A stretch of 64,000 nucleotides of DNA from Pseudomonas sp. TCU-HL1 (lineage in GTDB: Bacteria; Pseudomonadota; Gammaproteobacteria; Pseudomonadales; Pseudomonadaceae), in the NCBI RefSeq assembly GCF_001708505.1, contig NZ_CP015992.1:930001-994000 (forward strand). The letters are read 5' to 3'. The notes under the pieces were generated by a model, which was not told the DNA's origin, searched no databases, and was given only the letters and a program-made list of their open reading frames with translations. Both the position numbers and the translations under genes were made by a program. Below, piece after piece: positions 61,402 to 64,000 of the stretch (position 1 is the stretch's first letter; the number at the start of each line of letters is the position of its first letter).

Positions 61402-61440
61402 CCCCCTCTCCCGCCTGCGGGAGAGGGCGGGGGGAGAGGG
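61402..61440. repeat. CCCTCTCCC palindrome, direct copy right of DUF559 gene
   Basis: CCCCCTCTCCCGCCTGCGGGAGAGGGCGGGGGGAGAGGG; 38 of 39 bases identical to the left copy at 60928-60966. It is also preceded by the same GG. It separates the convergent DUF559 and YpfJ genes. Confidence 0.8.
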
Positions 61441-61455
61441 TAAGAGAACAGCACG

Positions 61456-62328
61456 CTAGAGCCTCGCCGTCGCAAACGTATCGCAGCGTCCCACTTCCCC
61501 TTTCTCGAACCCCAGCTTGAACCAGCGCACTCGCTGCTCCGATGTTCCGTGGGTGAAGGAGTCGGGCATCACCTGGCCTCGGCCCTGGCGTTGCAGGCGG
61601 TCGTCGCCGATGGCGTTGGCGGCATTGAGGGCTTCTTCCAGATCGCCCGGTTCCAGCCATTTCAGGCGTTGCTGGGCGTGGAAGGCCCAGACGCCGGCCA
61701 GGCAGTCGGCCTGGAGTTCCTGGCGCACCAGCAGGCCATTGTCGCCTTCCACGCGCTCGCCACGCTGGCGGGCGGCGTTGACCTTGGCGGAGACCCCCAG
61801 CAGGGTCTGCACGTGGTGGCCCACTTCATGGGCGATCACATAAGCCTGGGCGAAATCGCCGGCGGCCTGGAAGCGGCTGGCCATTTCCTCGAAGAAGTCC
61901 AGGTCCAGGTAGACCTTGCGGTCACCCGGACAGTAGAAGGGGCCGACTGCCGAGGAGGCGAAGCCGCAGGCCGATTGCACGCCGCCGTTGAACAGTACCA
62001 GGGTCGGGTCCTGGTACTGGCGGCCGGCGGCCTGGAAGATGGCGCGCCAGGTGTCTTCGGTGTCGCCGAGGATGGCGCGGACGAACTCGCGCTCTTCCGG
62101 GGTTCCGGTCGGCATGGCCGATTGTTGCTGGGGATTCACCGAGGCGCCCTGTTGGGTCATCTGGCCGAGGATCTGCAGCGGGTCCTCGCCCATCAGCAGC
62201 GCCACCACCACCACAATTGCGATTCCGCCCAGGCCCAATCCCTTGCCACCGCCCAGGCGCATGCCGCGATTACCCATGCCACCGGCGTCTTCCACATTGT
62301 CGCTGCGACGCGCACGTTGCCAGCGCAT
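61456..62328 (-). CDS. YpfJ-type neutral zinc metallopeptidase
   Basis: 290 residues from ATG 62328, with GGAGG six bases before it. N-terminal membrane anchor (GLGGIAIVVVVALLMG) and zinc motif AYVIAHEVGHHVQTLLG (HExxHH) near residue 170, the third ligand region in ELQADCLAGVWAFHAQ. Matches YpfJ/KPN_02809-like putative neutral zinc metallopeptidases, function unknown, probably periplasmic. Confidence 0.9.
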   Translation of the reverse strand: MRWQRARRSDNVEDAGGMGNRGMRLGGGKGLGLGGIAIVVVVALLMGEDPLQILGQMTQQGASVNPQQQSAMPTGTPEEREFVRAILGDTEDTWRAIFQAAGRQYQDPTLVLFNGGVQSACGFASSAVGPFYCPGDRKVYLDLDFFEEMASRFQAAGDFAQAYVIAHEVGHHVQTLLGVSAKVNAARQRGERVEGDNGLLVRQELQADCLAGVWAFHAQQRLKWLEPGDLEEALNAANAIGDDRLQRQGRGQVMPDSFTHGTSEQRVRWFKLGFEKGEVGRCDTFATARL

Positions 62329-62428
62329 GATCACCCTCCGTTCCAAATGCGAGTTAATCAGTGTTGACGCTGGTGGCGGGCACCGCCAGCCCGGTCGTCA
62401 GTCCAGCACGATTGGCGGCGGCGGGGTA

Positions 62429-62863
62429 TCAGCGTGCAGGATACTCGCTGAGCACGCTCAACTTGCCACCCTGGGCGACACCCACCACCTGGTAGGCATC
62501 CTGGCGGTCACCCATTTCCATGCCGGGGGAGCCGACCGGCATGCCGGGAACGGCAGCGCCCAGCAGGTCGGGACGCTCGCGCAGCTTGAGCACGTCGCTG
62601 GCCGGTACGTGGCCTTCGACGAACTTGCCGTCCACCACACCGGTGTGGCACGAGCCGAGCTGGTAGGGCACGCCGACGCGCATTTTCACCGCAGCCATGT
62701 CGGTTTCCTCGTGGTCGCGGACCTGGATGCCATTGTCCCGCAGGTGGCTGGTCCAGGCTTTGCAGCAGCCGCAGTTGGGATCGCGGTAGACGTCCATGGT
62801 GATGGGCTCGGCAGCCTGGGCGAGGCCGGCGAACAGGGTGGTGAGCAGGAGGAGGGAGCGCAT
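62429..62863 (-). CDS. DUF411 metal-binding periplasmic protein
   Basis: 144 residues from ATG 62863 (AAGGAG five bases upstream). Signal peptide of about 19 residues (MRSLLLLTTLFAGLAQA). Conserved DPNCGCC (CxCC) at the mature N-terminus and GSCHTGVVDGKFVEGHVPASD, typical of DUF411 proteins often found near copper-resistance genes. Probably binds a metal (Cu?) in the periplasm. Confidence 0.88.
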   Translation of the reverse strand: MRSLLLLTTLFAGLAQAAEPITMDVYRDPNCGCCKAWTSHLRDNGIQVRDHEETDMAAVKMRVGVPYQLGSCHTGVVDGKFVEGHVPASDVLKLRERPDLLGAAVPGMPVGSPGMEMGDRQDAYQVVGVAQGGKLSVLSEYPAR

Positions 62864-63003
62864 GTGGACTCCTTGCGGCCAGGCTGGCCGGAGACAAAGA
62901 AAGGCAGGATAGCGCCGCACCGCACCGGGCCCAAGCAAAGCTCTGTGTCAGACTGTTCCCGACGGGCCTATGCTTTTTCCTGACCTCTTTATGAGACCGG
63001 ACG

Positions 63004-63390
63004 ATGCTCTTCACCCGCCTTCTGCTGGGCCTGCAGGCCCTGATCCTCGCTGGCTTCGGCTTGGCTTACTTCATTCGCCCGGAAGAAATGGCCAGCCTCA
63101 GCGGCATGCTGTTGATGGACCCCTCGGCAGTGACCGATGTGCGCGCCTACTACGGCTGCCTGCAACTGGGCATTGCCGCGTTCCTGCTGCTGGCCCAGCT
63201 GCGCCTGCAACTGGCGCGAGCCGCCCTGGACCTGCTGGTGCTGGTCTACGTCGCCCTGGCCCTGGGGCGAGTCAGCGGGCTCTGGCTGGACGGCAGCCTG
63301 GGGCAGACCTTCAACCTCTACGCGCTGCTGTTCGAGGTGGTCTCGGCAGGTTTGGCCTTCGCTGCGCTGCGCAGGCTGGATGGGGCGTAG
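63004..63390 (+). CDS. DUF4345 membrane protein
   Basis: 128 residues with four transmembrane helices (about 5-25, 45-65, 70-90, 103-122). The DVRAYYGCLQLGIA stretch is the DUF4345 signature. Function unknown. Convergent with trmA. Confidence 0.83.
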   Translation: MLFTRLLLGLQALILAGFGLAYFIRPEEMASLSGMLLMDPSAVTDVRAYYGCLQLGIAAFLLLAQLRLQLARAALDLLVLVYVALALGRVSGLWLDGSLGQTFNLYALLFEVVSAGLAFAALRRLDGA

Positions 63391-63432
63391 GCTGGGCATG
63401 AACTTCGGTCACCCGTCTTAGCTTCCAGTGCC

Positions 63433-63514
63433 GTAGGGGGATCACGCTTTATCGATCCACCATCGTGCTCCGCACGGCCTCGCAAGGTGGGCATGAAAAC
63501 GATGTCCACTCTAC
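63433..63514. repeat. GTAGG...CTAC palindromic element, copy H
   Basis: GTAGGGGGATCACGCTTTATCGATCC ... GTCCACTCTAC. Terminal arms are GTAG/CTAC and GGATCACG-type interior resembles other pseudomonad intergenic repeats. Lies in the 147-bp gap between convergent DUF4345 and trmA. Confidence 0.55.
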
Positions 63515-63537
63515 GTCTGGTGGGCCGGAGCAGGAGC

Positions 63538-64000
63538 TCAGCGCCGCTCCAGCAGCACCCCGGATTCCATATGGTGGGTATAAGGGAACTGGTCGAACAG
63601 CGCGCAGCGCACCACTTCGTGGGTGTCACTGAGCTGCTGGATGTTCGCCGCCAGGGTCTCCGGATTGCAGGAGATGTAGAGGATGCGGTCGAAGCGGCGG
63701 GTCAGTTCGCAGGTGTCCGGGTCCATGCCGGCGCGGGGCGGGTCGACGAACACGTTGCCGAACGCGTAGCCCTTGAGGTCGATGCCGGCCAGGCGGCGGA
63801 ACGGGCGAACCTCGTTCAGCGCCTCGGTCAGTTCCTCGGCGGACAGGCGCACCAGGGTGACGTTATCCACCGCGTTGTCGGCCAGGTTAGCCAGGGCGGC
63901 GTTCACCGAGGTCTTGCTGATCTCGGTGGCCAGCACCTTGCGTACGCGGGTGGCCAGCGGCAGGGTGAAGTTGCCGTTGCCGCAGTACAGCTCCAGCAGG
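63538..64000 (-). CDS. trmA: tRNA (uracil-5-)-methyltransferase, C-terminal part
   Basis: Partial: 153 codons in window, gene continues past base 64000 on the minus strand. Motifs of the SAM-dependent fold are seen: LLELYCGNGNFTLPLA (motif I), VFVDPPRAGMD and the catalytic Cys in ILYISCNPETLAAN, then GVLLERR end. This makes m5U54 in tRNA. Length and end match TrmA rather than RlmC/RlmD because of the DPPRAGMD-TCELTRRF pattern. Confidence 0.93.
   Translation of the reverse strand, partial: LLELYCGNGNFTLPLATRVRKVLATEISKTSVNAALANLADNAVDNVTLVRLSAEELTEALNEVRPFRRLAGIDLKGYAFGNVFVDPPRAGMDPDTCELTRRFDRILYISCNPETLAANIQQLSDTHEVVRCALFDQFPYTHHMESGVLLERR

Noticed and set aside
1..64000. tRNA, rRNA, CRISPR array, prophage or transposase
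   Set aside because: No cloverleaf with CCA end, no regularly spaced identical direct repeats, no phage or IS genes were recognised; direct repeats near DUF559 are only two copies.

Overview
The window is chromosomal DNA of a gamma-proteobacterium, almost certainly a Pseudomonas close to the P. aeruginosa / P. resinovorans / P. otitidis side of the genus. The reasons are high GC, strong third-position GC, GGAG-type ribosome binding sites, and a gene order from leuS through hrpB that matches, from memory, the P. aeruginosa block around PA3961-PA3987: DUF1451, ydcF-like, lnt, corC, ybeY, ybeZ, miaB, DUF1820, Sel1, hemL, thiE, thiD, ladS, tetR, aidB-like, amn. No species assignment is possible by eye. 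I saw no rRNA, tRNA, CRISPR array, prophage or classical insertion sequence.

Layout. 1-8.1 kb: start of leuS, envelope and RNA-maturation genes (apolipoprotein N-acyltransferase, CorC, YbeY, YbeZ, MiaB) and small conserved proteins. 8.3-17.7 kb: hemL, thiE-thiD, the hybrid sensor kinase LadS, a TetR/AidB-like pair and AMP nucleosidase. 18-25.3 kb: metallo-beta-lactamase-fold hydrolase, RluE-type pseudouridine synthase, DUF2788, an Lrp regulator facing a possible small RNA, a CDF metal exporter with a possible 25-residue companion peptide, a lipoprotein and the helicase HrpB.

25.6-37.1 kb is the accessory core. Two divergent LysR regulators precede a nine-gene, same-strand array: two ACMSD-type amidohydrolases in tandem (the first lacks the HxH metal ligands), a UbiD-type decarboxylase with its own UbiX prenyltransferase, a COG0523/CobW GTPase with a His-rich metal-binding stretch, an NCS2 nucleobase permease, an 8-oxoguanine/SAH-deaminase-like amidohydrolase and a Tsx-like outer-membrane channel. 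Read together, this is outer-membrane entry, inner-membrane uptake, deamination, prFMN-dependent decarboxylation and further amidohydrolase chemistry on an unknown purine- or pyrimidine-like N-heterocycle. It is the best candidate here for an undescribed pathway.

37.2-46 kb: assorted conserved genes (EEP-family phosphatase/nuclease, CDGSH Fe-S protein, VOC protein, YciC, a periplasmic binding protein, an isochorismatase-fold protein with Ser for Cys, NYN and RNase T-like nucleases, Lrp/EamA pair, RhlE-type helicase). 46.2-53.1 kb: LuxR regulator and a polyamine-type ABC importer operon with an aldehyde dehydrogenase, bracketed by two inverted copies of a ~95-bp repeat. 53.2-64 kb: PAS and CheY-CheC signalling pair, BaiN-type flavoprotein, histone-deacetylase-family enzyme, GNAT, SagB-type double nitroreductase, TesB, HAD phosphatase, a DUF559 endonuclease-like gene flanked on both sides by G/C-rich palindromes, YpfJ-type metallopeptidase, DUF411, DUF4345 and the end of trmA.

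A genome-wide theme is small palindromic intergenic elements. At least eight begin GTAGG and end CCTAC with different interiors, and six of these lie between convergent genes. A second family (CCCTCTCCC...GGGAGAGGG) surrounds the DUF559 gene and occurs inside the ABC operon.
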